Of a stretch of 34,674 bases of DNA, positions 15,568 through 22,903 are shown piece by piece (the first letter of the stretch is position 1; every line of letters begins with the position of its first letter). The notes below the pieces were generated by a model. That model was not told the DNA's origin. It did not search any database and saw nothing but the letters and a program-made list of their open reading frames with translations. The translations under genes were made by a program, and so were the position numbers. Origin of the DNA: Patescibacteria group bacterium. Its GTDB lineage: Bacteria > Patescibacteriota > Minisyncoccia > Phycocordibacterales > SIBU01. Location of the stretch: assembly GCA_040390045.1 (NCBI GenBank), contig JAZJZC010000001.1, positions 1-34,674 on the forward strand, given 5' to 3'.

Positions 15568-15576
15568 ATAGTAGCA
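15568..15576 (-). promoter_or_regulatory. Extended -10 of aspS, leaderless start
   Basis: On the minus strand TGC is followed by TACTAT (15573-15568), then seven bases and the aspS ATG at 15560. Transcription should therefore begin at or next to the start codon. A clear -35 is not seen. Confidence 0.6.
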
Positions 15577-15619
15577 AAAATAGAGCTTTGTGTATATCAA
15601 AACGGATCATTTAAAAAAC

Positions 15620-15647
15620 TTGACAAAAATATATTTTATGTAAATAT
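15620..15647 (+). promoter_or_regulatory. Promoter of the leader ORF and the 15789 gene
   Basis: A perfect TTGACA (15620-15625) is followed after 15-16 bases by TAAATA/AAATAT, with an upstream TG (15639-15640) that fits an extended -10. The predicted leader is about 85-90 bases to the short ORF at 15740. Confidence 0.6.
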
Positions 15648-15739
15648 TCGAACCGGAACAGTCTCCGATTGACCAGGTTTGTCCTGTTCATTGTCATAAT
15701 TGTATGAGCCTCTAAAAAACTTGTCGAGACAAGGAGTTA

Positions 15740-15787
15740 ATGAGCGCTGTTCTGAAAAGGCAACATGAAGTATTGCGTATACTATAG
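15740..15787 (+). CDS. Putative 15-residue leader peptide
   Basis: ATG at 15740 follows one of the few strong Shine-Dalgarno sequences here (AAGGAG, 15731-15736). The peptide is MSAVLKRQHEVLRIL and ends at TAG 15785-15787. One base later the ATG (15789) of the next frame begins, a stop-start arrangement typical of translational coupling. Just before, CTTGT/ACAAG (loop CGAG) forms a hairpin that would cover the first bases of the Shine-Dalgarno sequence. Expression is inferred. Confidence 0.45.
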   Translation: MSAVLKRQHEVLRIL

Positions 15788-15788
15788 G

Positions 15789-16238
15789 ATGTACTATTCG
15801 AGCCGTCAGGGAACCGGGCGGAAATTTGGGCTTGAGTTCCAAGTGACCCTAAACGGGAATACAATCCCCCGAATCGGCGAGGGTATGATGTTTCCTTCAA
15901 TTATTCCCGCTCAAAACAGGCCGGTGGAAGACACCGCGATGTGGTCCTACTGGCATCGCTGGGATTGCCTTCTTTGGTTAGGCGGGAGCAAACTTTCACC
16001 AGGGAGAGTGGTGGACGTCCAGCATGGTCCATCGTCTGAAACTCAGACCTCTAGCACTTTTTTCTCGTTTTTTGATCCCGTGCTTCATCCGGCTGTTACT
16101 GTCGTCGTTCGTGACGAGGAGTACTTCTTAACTGACGAGCTGGCGGCCACGTACCGATCCAGGCTAAACCAAGCGCTTGGGCGCCAAGCTGCCATATCTT
16201 TTCGAAGCGAGCGTGAATTGCCAATCAGGCAACCCTAA
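15789..16238 (+). CDS. Protein of unknown function behind a leader ORF
   Basis: This protein has 149 residues from the ATG at 15789; an upstream in-frame ATG at 15765 would add eight. I prefer 15789 because it lies one base after the leader ORF stop. The protein is soluble, without a signal peptide or membrane helix. It has an aromatic stretch (MWSYWHRWDCLLWLGG, residues about 50-66), a beta-like middle (PAVTVVVRDEEYFLTDELAATY) and an Arg-rich end. I recognise no family. Its own promoter, leader and terminator support it as a true single-gene unit. It has an even base composition and more G+C than its neighbours, possibly a sign of transfer. Confidence 0.65.
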   Translation: MYYSSRQGTGRKFGLEFQVTLNGNTIPRIGEGMMFPSIIPAQNRPVEDTAMWSYWHRWDCLLWLGGSKLSPGRVVDVQHGPSSETQTSSTFFSFFDPVLHPAVTVVVRDEEYFLTDELAATYRSRLNQALGRQAAISFRSERELPIRQP

Positions 16239-16247
16239 GAATTTCGT

Positions 16248-16281
16248 AAACCACCTACCCCAAAGGTTTGGTGGTTTTTTT
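16248..16281 (+). terminator. Intrinsic terminator of the 15789 gene
   Basis: AAACCACC/GGTGGTTT (16248-16255 with 16270-16277) runs into a T-run to 16281, nine bases after the stop codon. trpS ends at 16280 on the other strand; the minus-strand T-tail is poor. Confidence 0.8.
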
Positions 16282-17239
16282 AATATAATTTAACGCCAAT
16301 TTTTTCCTGAACGATTTTCATTTTGGTTTCCGCGGCCGCGGAAGCTTTTTCTCCGCCAGTTTTTAGAATTTTTAAAACTGAAACAGGATCTTTGGCCAAG
16401 GCTTCGCGTTTTTCGCGCAGAGGTTTAATAAAATTTTTAATATCGTCAATTAAAGCAACTTTTAAATCTTTGTACTTCCCCGCTTTTTCTCTATACAAAA
16501 TTTCCAGCTCGGCTTCTGTGCGAAATAGCTTGTGAATCTCATAAACATTTTTTGGAACACCACCGGAAGAATCGGTCACAATACCCATCACGGCTTTTTC
16601 AATTTCCGCATCGGTAGCAAACAAAGAAATAGTATTACCGTAACTTTTACTCATCTTTCTGCCATCGGTTCCTGGGACAATCGCTACCGCCTGTACAATC
16701 ATCGCCTCAGGCAATCTGAAGGTCTCACCATACACACGGTTAAATTTTTCTGCGGTGTCGCGAGTGATTTCAACATGCTGTTTCTGATCAGCTCCCACAG
16801 GCACTACCGCCGTGTCATACAGCAAAATATCCGCCGCCATAAGCATCGGGTAATTGAAAGTTCCTACACTGATTTCTTTATTTTTCGCTTCTGCATCTTT
16901 GTATGCGTGCGCGCGCTCGAGAAATGGCACGGTCGTGATCGTATCAAAAATCCATGCAAGCTCGGTGTGCTCTGAGACATCGGATTGCTTGAAAATAACC
17001 GCTTCGTTTGGATCAAGCCCAATAGCAAGATAATCGAACACAAGATCGAGAATATTTTGTCGCATTTCTTTTGCGTTTTGTAGGAAATTTAAAGCATGAT
17101 AGTCAGCAATCATGAAATAGCAATTGTGCGCTTTTTGGAGATCAACAAATTGCTTCATGGCACCGAAATAGTTGCCAATATGTGGGCGGCCGGTGGGTTG
17201 AATACCAGAAAGTAGGGTTTTTTTGGAATTTTTTTCCAT
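16280..17239 (-). CDS. trpS: Tryptophan--tRNA ligase
   Basis: This is a 319-residue class I synthetase of typical TrpRS length. GIQPTGRPHIGNYFGAM holds the HIGH-type motif (HIGN) and DGRKMSKSYGNTI holds KMSKS. An upstream in-frame ATG at 17260 would add seven residues (MPFFTNG), but those codons belong to the 3' arm of an inverted-repeat leader element. The related element before infA joins its gene at the same GGGATGGA junction, so I choose 17239. There is no T-box leader. Translation is likely influenced by the hairpin that contains the start codon. Confidence 0.95.
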   Translation of the reverse strand: MEKNSKKTLLSGIQPTGRPHIGNYFGAMKQFVDLQKAHNCYFMIADYHALNFLQNAKEMRQNILDLVFDYLAIGLDPNEAVIFKQSDVSEHTELAWIFDTITTVPFLERAHAYKDAEAKNKEISVGTFNYPMLMAADILLYDTAVVPVGADQKQHVEITRDTAEKFNRVYGETFRLPEAMIVQAVAIVPGTDGRKMSKSYGNTISLFATDAEIEKAVMGIVTDSSGGVPKNVYEIHKLFRTEAELEILYREKAGKYKDLKVALIDDIKNFIKPLREKREALAKDPVSVLKILKTGGEKASAAAETKMKIVQEKIGVKLY

Positions 17240-17383
17240 CCCGTTAGTGAAAAATGGCATCGTTTGCTGTTCAGCTCACTTCACCATATTTAATTAAACT
17301 AAGTCTTGTAATTCAAACTTTCGCGATACATTTAAAATCTCGCTGTAGCAAACAGCAATGCCATTTTCTACTACGGGATCCAT
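17239..17383 (-). promoter_or_regulatory. Inverted-repeat leader element of trpS with an MDPVVE mini-ORF
   Basis: The arms 17238-17260 and 17361-17380 are inverted repeats (ATCCCGTAGTAGAAAATGG against a near-identical partner), leaving a loop of about 100 bases. More AGCAAAC/GTTTGCT pairing lies just inside. The 5' arm opens a 29-codon frame (ATG at 17383, stop at 17294) starting MDPVVENG. The 3' arm contains the trpS start codon. The same layout precedes infA at 29456-29590, and smaller relatives precede tRNA-Arg and dnaJ. Confidence 0.6.
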
Positions 17384-17390
17384 ATGGGAA

Positions 17391-17417
17391 ATCATAGCAG
17401 AAAGGAAGGTTTTGTAA
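17391..17417 (-). promoter_or_regulatory. Promoter of trpS
   Basis: On the minus strand, TTACAA (17417-17412), 15 bases ending in TGC, then TATGAT (17396-17391). The predicted start is within a few bases of the MDPVVE ATG at 17383. Confidence 0.6.
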
Positions 17418-17467
17418 TAGGGTGTATTTTCTTTCGCCTGAATAAGGTGAATTGGTTTAAACCTAGG

Positions 17468-18052
17468 CTAGTTTGACCTGAACAAAGTACGTAAAGCTTC
17501 CATTTTTTCAGGATACAATTTCGCTTCTAGAAATTTAGGAAGCATATCGATACCTCTAAAATTAGGATCACTGCCTATCGTCATAAATTCATCAAAGCTT
17601 ACGGGATACGGATCGATTTTTTCGCCGGGGTCAAGATTCATTTCTGAAACCTTTTTCAAACCCTTGGCGACAAGAACGTACACCGCCCACTCCACTTTTG
17701 ACACAGGCTGGTGAGCTTCCCACAAAATAAATTCATTTGCTTCGTAACCGGTCTCTTCAAGTAATTCTCTTTTGGCGGCTGTCAAAACATCTTCATCTTT
17801 TTCAATTCTACCACCGGGTGCGCTGATAAACTTCTGCTTACTCGGCTGTTCCTCATTAATTAACAAAATTTTTCCGTCGGGAAGCACAGGAAAAACCACG
17901 ACGGTATCAGGCCGTTTTACTTTTTCAAAAATAGCTTTACTGCCGTCAAACACTTCTTGCTCCCATTGGTATACATCAAACATAATACCCTCAAAAACTT
18001 TTCGCGCTGTTTCGGGAATGGGTTGACTTGATATTGGTCGAGGAATTTTCAT
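17468..18052 (-). CDS. NUDIX hydrolase (ADP-ribose pyrophosphatase-like)
   Basis: This 194-residue protein carries a complete Nudix box. The Gly-Gly-Arg start, then E-x7-REL-x-EET-GYE, reads GGRIEKDEDVLTAAKRELLE and then ETGYEA, residues about 89-114. An N-terminal beta-rich part (VYQWEQEVFDGSKAIFEKVKR) and the upstream strand TVVVFPVLPDGKILLINEEQ resemble ADP-ribose/NDP-sugar hydrolases. Such enzymes split nucleoside diphosphates linked to another moiety using Mg2+. The substrate is not certain. The gene is alone on the minus strand, downstream of a hairpin array and ahead of trpS. Confidence 0.92.
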   Translation of the reverse strand: MKIPRPISSQPIPETARKVFEGIMFDVYQWEQEVFDGSKAIFEKVKRPDTVVVFPVLPDGKILLINEEQPSKQKFISAPGGRIEKDEDVLTAAKRELLEETGYEANEFILWEAHQPVSKVEWAVYVLVAKGLKKVSEMNLDPGEKIDPYPVSFDEFMTIGSDPNFRGIDMLPKFLEAKLYPEKMEALRTLFRSN

Positions 18053-18113
18053 AATCGCTACATTTTAACATACTAGATAGAATGGTGCTCTCGGCAGGAC
18101 GCTTCGCTATCGA

Positions 18114-18275
18114 ACTCCTTGGAAAAATTTTTGCAGGAGTATCTCCCTCGGCTAAAACTTTTCCGTCGAAAAGTTTTGCCTGGGCACCGGCTCGAAAAAT
18201 TTTCTGCTGAAAATTTTATACTCCGCCGTTCGATTCCTGACGTAAGCTCGTTTAGAGCTTACGTCAGGAATCGAA
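18114..18275. repeat. Hairpin array upstream of the NUDIX gene
   Basis: Four consecutive palindromes: ACTCCT/AGGAGT around AAAAATTTTT (18114-18140); AAAACTTTTC/GAAAAGTTTT with loop CGTC (18154-18177), extended by GGC/GCC over a bulged T; AAAATTTTC/GAAAATTTT with loop TGCT (18196-18217); and a perfect 21-bp palindrome (18229-18249 with 18255-18275, loop GTTTA). The last contains the tRNA T-arm sequence GGTTCGATTCCTG in both orientations. No gene lies in this part of the gap 18053-18317. Confidence 0.65.
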
Positions 18276-18293
18276 CCTGCATCATTCCCTTCG
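18265..18293 (-). pseudogene. Fragment of a tRNA-Arg 3' half
   Basis: The 29 bases match 18330-18358 of the intact tRNA-Arg at 26 positions, all three differences being transitions. They cover the anticodon-arm 3' side, variable region and T-arm. No acceptor stem or D-arm accompanies it, so it cannot be a functional tRNA. Confidence 0.65.
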
Positions 18294-18317
18294 CCCCAGT
18301 AAAATGTCCTTACAAAT

Positions 18318-18392
18318 TGGTGTCCCTAGCAGGAATCGAACCTGCACCACTTCCTTCGGAGGGAAGTATTCTATCCATTAGACTATAGGGAC
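18318..18392 (-). tRNA. tRNA-Arg (anticodon CCG)
   Basis: On the minus strand the acceptor is GTCCCTA/TAGGGAC. The anticodon stem CTTCC/GGAAG has loop CTCCGAA, so the anticodon is CCG (codon CGG). The T-arm is GCAGG/CCTGC with loop TTCGATT. The discriminator is A and CCA is encoded (18320-18318). Confidence 0.96.
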
Positions 18393-18424
18393 ATTTACGG
18401 GGCAAGGAGTGCATATCCTACCTG

Positions 18425-18463
18425 CCCCGTAGCGAACTAGTCTTCGACGTTCTGCTACTGGGG
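18425..18463 (-). promoter_or_regulatory. Bulged-A hairpin in the 5' leader of tRNA-Arg
   Basis: Minus strand: CCCC, bulged A, GTAGC, bulged A, GAAC, an 11-base loop, then GTTC, GCTAC, GGGG. It is preceded by ATGGA exactly like the trpS and infA elements. The 3' arm can instead pair with downstream TGCCCCGTA (TACGGGGCA, 9 bp), so two exclusive structures exist between the promoter and the tRNA. Confidence 0.6.
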
Positions 18464-18494
18464 TCCATTGAACGACGAGAGCATAGGTGCCAAA

Positions 18495-18503
18495 AGATTA
18501 GCA
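18495..18503 (-). promoter_or_regulatory. Extended -10 promoter of tRNA-Arg
   Basis: Minus strand TGC then TAATCT, preceded by AAAAATTA. The same AAAATTATGCTAA block forms the grpE promoter at 24108-24120. No good -35 is visible. The predicted leader is about 95 bases. Confidence 0.45.
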
Positions 18504-18522
18504 TAATTTTTGACGTTGGACA

Positions 18523-18576
18523 CACCTACATTGATTGTACACGGCCGTGGTCAATCGATGTAGGTGGAGGTTTTTT
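18523..18576 (+). terminator. Long terminator-like hairpin without an assigned gene
   Basis: A 15-bp stem, CACCTACATTGATTG with CAATCGATGTAGGTG (18523-18537 with 18552-18566, one T-G pair), has the palindrome CACGGCCGTG in its loop and a run of six T (18571-18576) after it. It faces the plus strand, where I see no gene to terminate. The rest of 18464-18634 holds only the tRNA promoter. Confidence 0.6.
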
Positions 18577-18634
18577 GTTGATAGCTAGGTTTTTGATAAT
18601 TTTAATAAATTGTAAATAGGTAAACAGAAAATAC

Positions 18635-18675
18635 AAAACTCCCCGGCCGCGCTTTTTGCGCGGCCGGGGAGTTTT
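18635..18675 (-). terminator. Strong terminator of dnaJ
   Basis: A perfect 18-bp stem (18635-18652 with 18658-18675, loop of five T on the plus strand) is very G+C rich, with T-rich DNA beyond on the minus strand. Between it and the dnaJ stop lies a T/A-rich stretch with repeated AACTTT words. Confidence 0.9.
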
Positions 18676-18718
18676 CCTTAACTTTCCAACTTTATAACTT
18701 TTAAACTTTCAACTTATT

Positions 18719-19828
18719 TTATATTCCTTCGCGGCGAAGCTCCTCCACCAATTTCCTCCCCTCCTTCGAAAGTTTATGCGGTAATTTAATTTGCAGATGA
18801 ATAAGCAGGTCTCCGCGACGTCCTTTTTCGTATGGCACACCTTTTCCTTTCACTCGCAGAATTTCACCATGAGAAACTCCCTCGGGAATTTTTAGTTTAA
18901 TTTCCCCATCAAGTGTGTCGAGTGCGTATTCTTCACCGAGAAGCGCGCTGGAAAGTTTCAGTGACAAATCCATCGTCAAATCAATATTCTCCTTTCTAAA
19001 CACTGGATGCTTTTTAACATGTACCTTTATATAGAGATCGCCTGTGGTTCCTCCCTGCACACTTTCCCCCATACCAGTCAATCGAATCATTTCGCCGTTA
19101 TCAATTCCTGAAGGAATTTCGACAGCAATTTCCTGCTCTTTTTTTACCACCCCTGCACCGTAACATTCCGGACATTTTTCTTTTGGAACTTTTCCCGCGC
19201 CATTACATTCAGTACACGCGAGAACGGTAGAAAAATTGCCCAACATTGATCTTTTTGTTTCGTGAATTTTTCCTTTGCCGTTACAGGTTTTACACGTATG
19301 CATTTCTGTACCACGTTTTGCGCCACTACCCTTACACTCGGTACAGGTTGAAGTTTTGTTGAGAAGGATTTTTCGCTCAGTACCAAAGATTGATTCTGAG
19401 AAAGACAGTTCAACATCAATTGAGATGTCTCGGCCACGTTTTACTTTTTGACGTCCACCGCCGCCGCCAAAAATATCTCCGAAGATATCTCCTAAATCAA
19501 ACTCAAATCCATTCTGCGAGAAATCAAATCCGCCATTCTGACCGCCGAATCCGGAAAAGTCGAAACCACCGAAGCCTTGCGATGCTCCTTGTGAAGGTCC
19601 GGCGCCACCAGCAAAAGTTTGACCGTAGGTATCGTACTCTGCGCGTTTTTTGTCATCGGAAAGCACCGAGTATGCCTCGCTGGCATCTTTAAATTTCTGA
19701 GAAGCAGCAGCATCTCCCTTGGTTTTATCAGGATGATACTGATGCGCCAATTTGCGGAAAGCTTTTTTGATTTCATCCGAAGATGAACTTTTGTTTATTC
19801 CCAAGATGTTGTAGTAATCCTTTGCCAT
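18719..19828 (-). CDS. dnaJ: Chaperone DnaJ (Hsp40)
   Basis: This 369-residue protein is of standard length and has all type I domains. The J-domain (residues 1-70) carries HPD at 32-34. A Gly/Phe region (about 72-125) follows, including GGFDFSGFGG. Next comes the zinc centre with four CxxCxGxG repeats (CTECKGSG, CKTCNGKG, CTECNGAG, CPECYGAG), then the C-terminal substrate-binding domains. It stimulates DnaK ATP hydrolysis and delivers unfolded proteins. A TATAAT nine bases before the ATG predicts a leaderless mRNA; a second promoter farther upstream would give a leader of ~140 bases with a bulged-A hairpin. Confidence 0.98.
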   Translation of the reverse strand: MAKDYYNILGINKSSSSDEIKKAFRKLAHQYHPDKTKGDAAASQKFKDASEAYSVLSDDKKRAEYDTYGQTFAGGAGPSQGASQGFGGFDFSGFGGQNGGFDFSQNGFEFDLGDIFGDIFGGGGGRQKVKRGRDISIDVELSFSESIFGTERKILLNKTSTCTECKGSGAKRGTEMHTCKTCNGKGKIHETKRSMLGNFSTVLACTECNGAGKVPKEKCPECYGAGVVKKEQEIAVEIPSGIDNGEMIRLTGMGESVQGGTTGDLYIKVHVKKHPVFRKENIDLTMDLSLKLSSALLGEEYALDTLDGEIKLKIPEGVSHGEILRVKGKGVPYEKGRRGDLLIHLQIKLPHKLSKEGRKLVEELRREGI

Positions 19829-19837
19829 AATAATTTA

Positions 19838-19843
19838 ATTATA
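19838..19843 (-). promoter_or_regulatory. Proximal -10 box of dnaJ
   Basis: A perfect TATAAT on the minus strand, nine bases before the ATG at 19828. Its -35 region is not recognisable. Confidence 0.5.
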
Positions 19844-19867
19844 CATTACCGAATTAAATGTCGCGCG

Positions 19868-19907
19868 CCCCGTACTGAATCGAGTCATCGAGATTCTAGT
19901 ACTGGGG
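19868..19907 (-). promoter_or_regulatory. Bulged-A hairpin upstream of dnaJ
   Basis: Minus strand: CCCC, bulged A, GTACT, bulged A, GAATC, a 10-base loop, then GATTC, AGTAC, GGGG. It shares both bulges and the outer G-C pairs with the tRNA-Arg hairpin at 18425-18463, while the paired bases GTACT/AGTAC and GTAGC/GCTAC differ in a compensating way. Confidence 0.6.
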
Positions 19908-19976
19908 TAATAATTTTTGGCCATGGGTTAGTTGTGAGATTTAAGATTAAAGATTTAAGTTGGAGAGTCGAAGATA

Positions 19977-20003
19977 AGTATAGGGCAGCATTCAAGATTG
20001 CAA
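19977..20003 (-). promoter_or_regulatory. Possible distal promoter of dnaJ
   Basis: Minus strand TTGCAA (20003-19998), 15 bases, TATACT (19982-19977). The interval to dnaJ also holds ATTTAAGATTAAAG words (about 19939-19960) and an ACTTGACAAGT palindrome lies just upstream. Confidence 0.4.
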
Positions 20004-20026
20004 CACTTGACAAGTGCTTGTTTGAT

Positions 20027-20398
20027 CTAAGCTGTTTTTGTTGTGTCACTACTCTTTTCGGTCTTTTCCATCATTGCCTTTTGTCTTTCTTTATATTCCT
20101 CTTCAGTAACACACCTTTCCTCATACAAACTCTGATATAAAGCAAACGCTGAAGCGTGGACTGCCCATATTGCATTACACACATCATTTGTTGAATGATA
20201 TCTACCCGACAGATTATCAGATACAATTCGACTCAAGGCTTGACTCAGTCCGCTTGCATCTTGCATCCACACTTTTACCTGTGACTTGGTTTTCTCTTCT
20301 TGATTTTGGGCCTTTGAGTATTGCCATACCGAAGCGCAAAGCAGAATAACACTCAATATAGTCGACACTACTGACCACCAAAAAATAAATTCATTCAT
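20027..20398 (-). CDS. Small membrane protein between dnaK and dnaJ, unknown function
   Basis: This protein has 123 residues. One N-terminal membrane segment (residues about 5-25, WWSVVSTILSVILLCASVW) is followed by a charged helical cytoplasmic part with a C-terminal stretch of K, E and T (EEYKERQKAMMEKTEKSSD). I recognise no family. It starts 12 bases after dnaK ends, so it is probably co-transcribed with dnaK. The position suggests a condition shared with heat shock, not a function. Confidence 0.7.
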   Translation of the reverse strand: MNEFIFWWSVVSTILSVILLCASVWQYSKAQNQEEKTKSQVKVWMQDASGLSQALSRIVSDNLSGRYHSTNDVCNAIWAVHASAFALYQSLYEERCVTEEEYKERQKAMMEKTEKSSDTTKTA

Positions 20399-20410
20399 TG
20401 TATTGGTGGA

Positions 20411-22312
20411 TTATTTCTTATCTCCTTCCTTGAACTCCGCGTCCCTCACATTCCCATCCCCACCCTTATCGTCGGAAGGCTTTTGTTCTGCCGAGGCCGA
20501 CTGTTCCTGCGCAGCCTTCGCCATTATTTCACCAATTTTTTGCAATTCACTTGAAAGCGCTTCAGTTGCAGTTTTGATAGCGGCGATATCTGTTCCAGAT
20601 TTTGCCGTTTTTAATTCTGCAATTTTATCTTCAATGGTTTTCGCTACATCTGCCGGCACTTTATCTTTATTATCCTTCAAAGCTTTTTCTGAAGTGTAAA
20701 TTAATTGCTCTGCAGAATTTTTAATTTCCACTTCTTCGCGCTTTTTCTTATCATCGGCATCATGCGTTTCCGCATCTTTTTTCATCTTTTCAACTTCTTC
20801 TTTGGTCAAACCGCCACGCGCTTCGATGCGAATTGAATTGGCTTTTCCTGTTGCTTTGTCTTTGGCAGTAACATTGAGAATGCCGTTGGCATCAATATCA
20901 AACGTCACTTCAATCTGGGGTAAACCCCTTGGTGCTGGCGGAATTCCTCCAAGATTAAACTGTCCGAGAGATTTGTTGTCTCCCGCCATCGCTCGCTCGC
21001 CTTGGACCACATGTACTGTCACATCAGTTTGATTGTCAGCTGCTGTTGAGAAAGTTTGCGAACGCGATGTTGGAATGGTGGTATTTTTTTCAATGAGTTT
21101 AGTAGCCACACCTCCCATAGTTTCAATTCCGAAAGAAAGTGGAATAACGTCGAGAAGCAAAATATCTTTGACATCTCCGCGCAAAATTCCCCCTTGAATG
21201 GCCGCACCAATTGCCACCACTTCATCTGGATTGACTCCCATGTGCAATTCTTTGCCGAAATAATCCTTAACCGCTTTTTGCATCGCTGGCATGCGAGTCT
21301 GACCTCCAACCAAAATTACTTCATTAATCTGATCTTTTTTGAATGGTGATGCTTCCATAGCACGCTTGGTAATTTCCATCGCGCGATCAAGAAATTCCTG
21401 AGTTAACTCTTCAAGTTTCGCCCGGGTCATGTTAATCAAAAGGTGTTTTGGACCTTCTGCGCCGGAAGTAATGAAGGGAATGTTAACCTCAGTCGAAACT
21501 GCTGTTGAGAGCTCAATTTTGGCCTTTTCAGCGGCTTCATCGAGTCGCTGGAGAGCTAGGGCATCTTTACGCACATCAATTCCCTCTTGCTTTTTAAACT
21601 CATCAGCAAGCCAGTTGATAATTTTCTGGTCGATATCTTTTCCTCCGAGGTGGGCATCACCATCAGTTGATTTTACTTCTACAACATCATCACCGACTTC
21701 AAGAACGGAAATATCAAAGGTTCCGCCTCCGAAGTCGAAAACGACAATTTTTTCATCCTTCTTTTTGTTAAATCCGTACGCAAGCGCCGCGGCTGTTGGT
21801 TCATTGATAATTCTTTTAACATCAAGTCCTGCAATTTTTCCGGCATCTTTCGTAGCCTGACGTTGACTGTCATTAAAGTACGCAGGTACGGTAATGACCG
21901 CCTCAGTTATTTTTTCTCCGAGTCGAGCTTCAGCGTCATTCTTCAATTTTGTTAGAATCATCGCTGAAATTTCTTCCGGTCGGTACCACTTGTCTGACAT
22001 TTTCACTTCAATACCACCGTTGTCAGATTTTCGTAATTCAAATGGTACTGAAGCTTTATCTTTTTGCACTGCCGGTTCGTCAAACGTGTGTCCAATGAAG
22101 CGCTTGATCTGATAAATAGTATTTTTCGGATTGGTCACACCTTGGCGCTTCGCCAAAAGTCCTACCAGCCGCTCACCAGTTTTTGATTGTGCCAGAATAG
22201 ATGGTGTGGTGCGCGCGCCTTCTGCGTTTTCTAAGATTTTTGGTTCCCCCGCTTCCATAACCGCAACGGCGGAATTGGTGGTACCAAGATCGATTCCAAT
22301 TATTTTACTCAT
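20411..22312 (-). CDS. dnaK: Chaperone DnaK (Hsp70)
   Basis: This protein has 633 residues, the usual length. The ATPase domain is clear, with [19 protein letters not shown] at the start, the second phosphate motif [18 protein letters not shown], and the adenosine motif [15 protein letters not shown]. The substrate-binding domain includes [18 protein letters not shown]. The helical lid ends in a tail of charged residues ([21 protein letters not shown]) instead of the exact EEVD-like end. It binds exposed hydrophobic peptide segments in an ATP cycle driven by DnaJ and GrpE. A small anchored protein gene precedes it by 10 bases. No CIRCE operator is seen. Confidence 0.98.
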   Translation of the reverse strand: MSKIIGIDLGTTNSAVAVMEAGEPKILENAEGARTTPSILAQSKTGERLVGLLAKRQGVTNPKNTIYQIKRFIGHTFDEPAVQKDKASVPFELRKSDNGGIEVKMSDKWYRPEEISAMILTKLKNDAEARLGEKITEAVITVPAYFNDSQRQATKDAGKIAGLDVKRIINEPTAAALAYGFNKKKDEKIVVFDFGGGTFDISVLEVGDDVVEVKSTDGDAHLGGKDIDQKIINWLADEFKKQEGIDVRKDALALQRLDEAAEKAKIELSTAVSTEVNIPFITSGAEGPKHLLINMTRAKLEELTQEFLDRAMEITKRAMEASPFKKDQINEVILVGGQTRMPAMQKAVKDYFGKELHMGVNPDEVVAIGAAIQGGILRGDVKDILLLDVIPLSFGIETMGGVATKLIEKNTTIPTSRSQTFSTAADNQTDVTVHVVQGERAMAGDNKSLGQFNLGGIPPAPRGLPQIEVTFDIDANGILNVTAKDKATGKANSIRIEARGGLTKEEVEKMKKDAETHDADDKKKREEVEIKNSAEQLIYTSEKALKDNKDKVPADVAKTIEDKIAELKTAKSGTDIAAIKTATEALSSELQKIGEIMAKAAQEQSASAEQKPSDDKGGDGNVRDAEFKEGDKK

Positions 22313-22322
22313 ATGTTTTTAG

Positions 22323-22838
22323 TTAATTTTTAATATCTGTGCTAAGTTTAATGTCAAATTTGCTCGGCTCCTGACTCAATAAGAAATTTGACATAAGATT
22401 TCCTGAAGGATTTTCAATACACGCATCATAACCATTATATCCACTTGATACCGAGGCAGCTCCTGTCTCTCCAACGTTTATGATGACTTTTTTTGATTCT
22501 GGCCTCTTGTCTACATCAGTGTTTATTTTCAAACACAAAATTCTAGGTAAATTAGTACTTTTATTTGCTAATATACTAATTGTAGCTTTATATGGCCAGT
22601 CGGTATTATTGTTCTTTTCTAGAATATACGTTGATGTATAAACTGCAGGTGTATCAACAAATTGATTTAGTGTAGAATTTGGGGAAGAAACTACGTTCTG
22701 TTGTAATGTCAGGTTACCTGTTCCACTAGTTTGAGTTTGCGGGGAACTTGCAGAAGAACCTGAATACTGCCACCATCCAATAACCGCAATAATGACAGCT
22801 ACTAAAATCTCTGCAATTTGAGGTGTGGTTAATTTCAT
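22323..22838 (-). CDS. Anchored extracytoplasmic protein of unknown function, upstream of dnaK
   Basis: This protein has 171 residues. An N-terminal membrane anchor (residues about 8-24, AEILVAVIIAVIGWWQY) is followed by a Ser/Thr/Gln-rich linker (residues 25-45) and a beta-like domain with two cysteines (in LCLKINTDVD and DACIENPSG) that could form a disulfide. I recognise no family. It ends 10 bases before dnaK, so the two are probably co-transcribed. It is divergent from the small gene at 22904. Confidence 0.7.
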   Translation of the reverse strand: MKLTTPQIAEILVAVIIAVIGWWQYSGSSASSPQTQTSGTGNLTLQQNVVSSPNSTLNQFVDTPAVYTSTYILEKNNNTDWPYKATISILANKSTNLPRILCLKINTDVDKRPESKKVIINVGETGAASVSSGYNGYDACIENPSGNLMSNFLLSQEPSKFDIKLSTDIKN

Positions 22839-22850
22839 ATTTCTATCTAC

Positions 22851-22879
22851 TTGTATTGACTAATTATTTTTTATCTAAT
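22851..22879 (+). promoter_or_regulatory. Possible promoter of the 22904 gene
   Basis: TTGTAT (22851-22856), 17 bases, TCTAAT (22874-22879). An alternative -35 TTGACT overlaps it at 22856-22861 with a short spacer. Confidence 0.4.
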
Positions 22880-22903
22880 AAGGTGACTAGAGATATCGCT
22901 ACT

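Noticed and set aside
15636-15900. Minus-strand frames opposite the leader ORF and the 15789 gene
   Set aside because: They are short, lack promoters and start signals, and lie opposite a unit with its own promoter, leader and terminator.
17261-17420. T-box riboswitch before trpS
   Set aside because: There is no T-box consensus (AGGGTGGNACCGCG) and no terminator; an inverted-repeat element with a mini-ORF occupies the place.
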